This document shows positions 63,601 through 64,000 of a stretch of DNA of 64,000 nt, piece after piece. The notes beneath the pieces are model-generated. The model ran no database searches and had not been told where the DNA came from. It saw only the letters and a list, made by a program, of their open reading frames with translations. This DNA comes from Schizochytrium sp. TIO01 (taxonomy: Eukaryota; Sar; Bigyra; Thraustochytrida; Thraustochytriidae). The position numbers and the translations under genes are program-made. Where the stretch lies: contig SMSO01000032.1 in assembly GCA_004764695.1 (NCBI GenBank), positions 8,142,668 to 8,206,667 on the forward strand. Reading direction: 5' to 3'. The first letter of the stretch is position 1, and each line of letters starts with the position of its first letter.

Positions 63601-64000
63601 CTGGAGGTGCGAGATTATTGTTCATCCAGTGTAAAAGAGGAAATGTCAAGTTGGTTACATCTGCAAGAATTACGAGGCTCAACCTCCGAGTCTGTCAGCC
63701 ACTCCGACTATATTTATCCCATCTTCTACACGTGATATGACTTGGCCATTCGGGCGATTGCCTTTAAAAACAGGGATCGATGACATTCTCTGGTATCATC
63801 ATTTGGCTTCCTTTTTTAACCATTGCATTTCTTTTTCCCTATCTATTTTATAATTCATTTTAAAAATTATTTTTTGGCAACTGTTTAGTAATTATTGCTT
63901 TATATATGAGTATTGAAAAAGTAAAAGTAGAGTTAAAGAAAAAGAAAAAGTAAGAAGAAACGATATTATTCTATTTATTTATTTTACCTTAGAAGAAAGA
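60606..64000. other. AT-rich 3' region with no clear large gene
   Basis: 3.4 kb following the phosphodiesterase. An AATAAA signal at 60656-60661 lies about 50 bp past its stop. Most of the stretch is strongly AT-rich. A frame at 61746-62039 looks like chance. The part from about 63130 to 63460 is GC-richer and contains the small minus-strand ORF listed next. Motif copies like TTAGTACTACCTACC (near 62602) recur. The end of the window is A/T-rich without structure I can interpret. Confidence 0.45.
63220..63435 (-). CDS. uncertain small ORF with one hydrophobic helix (71 residues)
   Basis: ATG at 63435 (second ATG two codons later) opens a frame with coding-like base composition in otherwise AT-rich DNA. 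A hydrophobic stretch near residues 18-38 (AAAFYCSLISVLFALASRLA) could be a membrane helix or signal anchor, flanked by basic residues on both sides; the C-terminus is basic. I recognise no family. It may be a small membrane protein or a terminal exon. Confidence 0.3.
   Translation of the reverse strand: MTMQLTKHFFYTWSKKQAAAFYCSLISVLFALASRLAILYDAQVTWIPRTIQPSSWKKNIDKFIIASRKAS

Overview
The window is nuclear DNA of a eukaryotic protist. Sixteen protein genes can be supported, nearly all as long uninterrupted ORFs read with the standard code; TAA, TAG and TGA are all used as stops. They include proteins found only in eukaryotes: an ESCRT-III subunit, a cytoplasmic dynein intermediate chain, the spliceosomal cyclophilin CWC27, a tubulin deglutamylase-type carboxypeptidase, a class I cyclic-nucleotide phosphodiesterase and mitochondrial presequences. 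Several cilium/centriole-type proteins suggest a cell with a flagellated stage. The combination of intron-poor genes, AT-rich 1-6 kb spacers and microsatellites would fit a stramenopile such as a labyrinthulomycete/thraustochytrid, but this is inference and no marker gene here proves it.

Layout. 0-9.4 kb: two divergently arranged paralogous cytochrome P450 genes (321-1853 minus, 6616-8145 plus) in AT-rich DNA. 9.9-18.1 kb: CHMP2/VPS2 (plus), a 935-residue coiled-coil protein (minus), a TSNAXIP1-like protein (plus). 18.1-24.3 kb: branched-chain keto-acid dehydrogenase E2 (minus), then a 4.4 kb gene-poor spacer with minisatellites and short coding-like islands. 24.3-31.1 kb: dynein intermediate chain (plus), CWC27 (minus), a mitochondrial VOC/glyoxalase-fold protein (plus). 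31.5-37.2 kb: three minus-strand genes (ankyrin protein, an unrecognised 180-residue protein, an EF-hand/WD40 protein). 38.9-49.6 kb: GGNBP2-like (plus), secreted double-PA-domain protein (minus), CCP1-type carboxypeptidase (plus). 49.6-56 kb: repeat-rich spacer. 56-60.6 kb: a large membrane phosphodiesterase whose N-terminus resembles an ion-channel S1-S4 module. 60.6-64 kb: AT-rich, no convincing large gene.

Genes are mostly arranged tail-to-tail with short gaps (229-620 bp) or head-to-head with long gaps. No shared operon or pathway is implied. Two themes recur. The first is mitochondrial metabolism: the P450 pair, E2 and the VOC protein all have basic, acid-poor N-termini. The second is microtubule and cilium biology: dynein intermediate chain, CCP1, TSNAXIP1-like, EF-hand/WD40 and possibly the phosphodiesterase.

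The most interesting candidates are the S1-S4-like domain fused to a cyclic-nucleotide phosphodiesterase, two P450s that both lack the usual acidic I-helix residue, and a CWC27 that keeps the catalytic tryptophan. Six genes have an open frame longer than the likely protein because it runs through a non-ATG codon or an upstream ATG. I moved those starts to the ATG best supported by homology, signal peptide or paralogue length. I found no tRNA, rRNA, CRISPR array or intact transposon.
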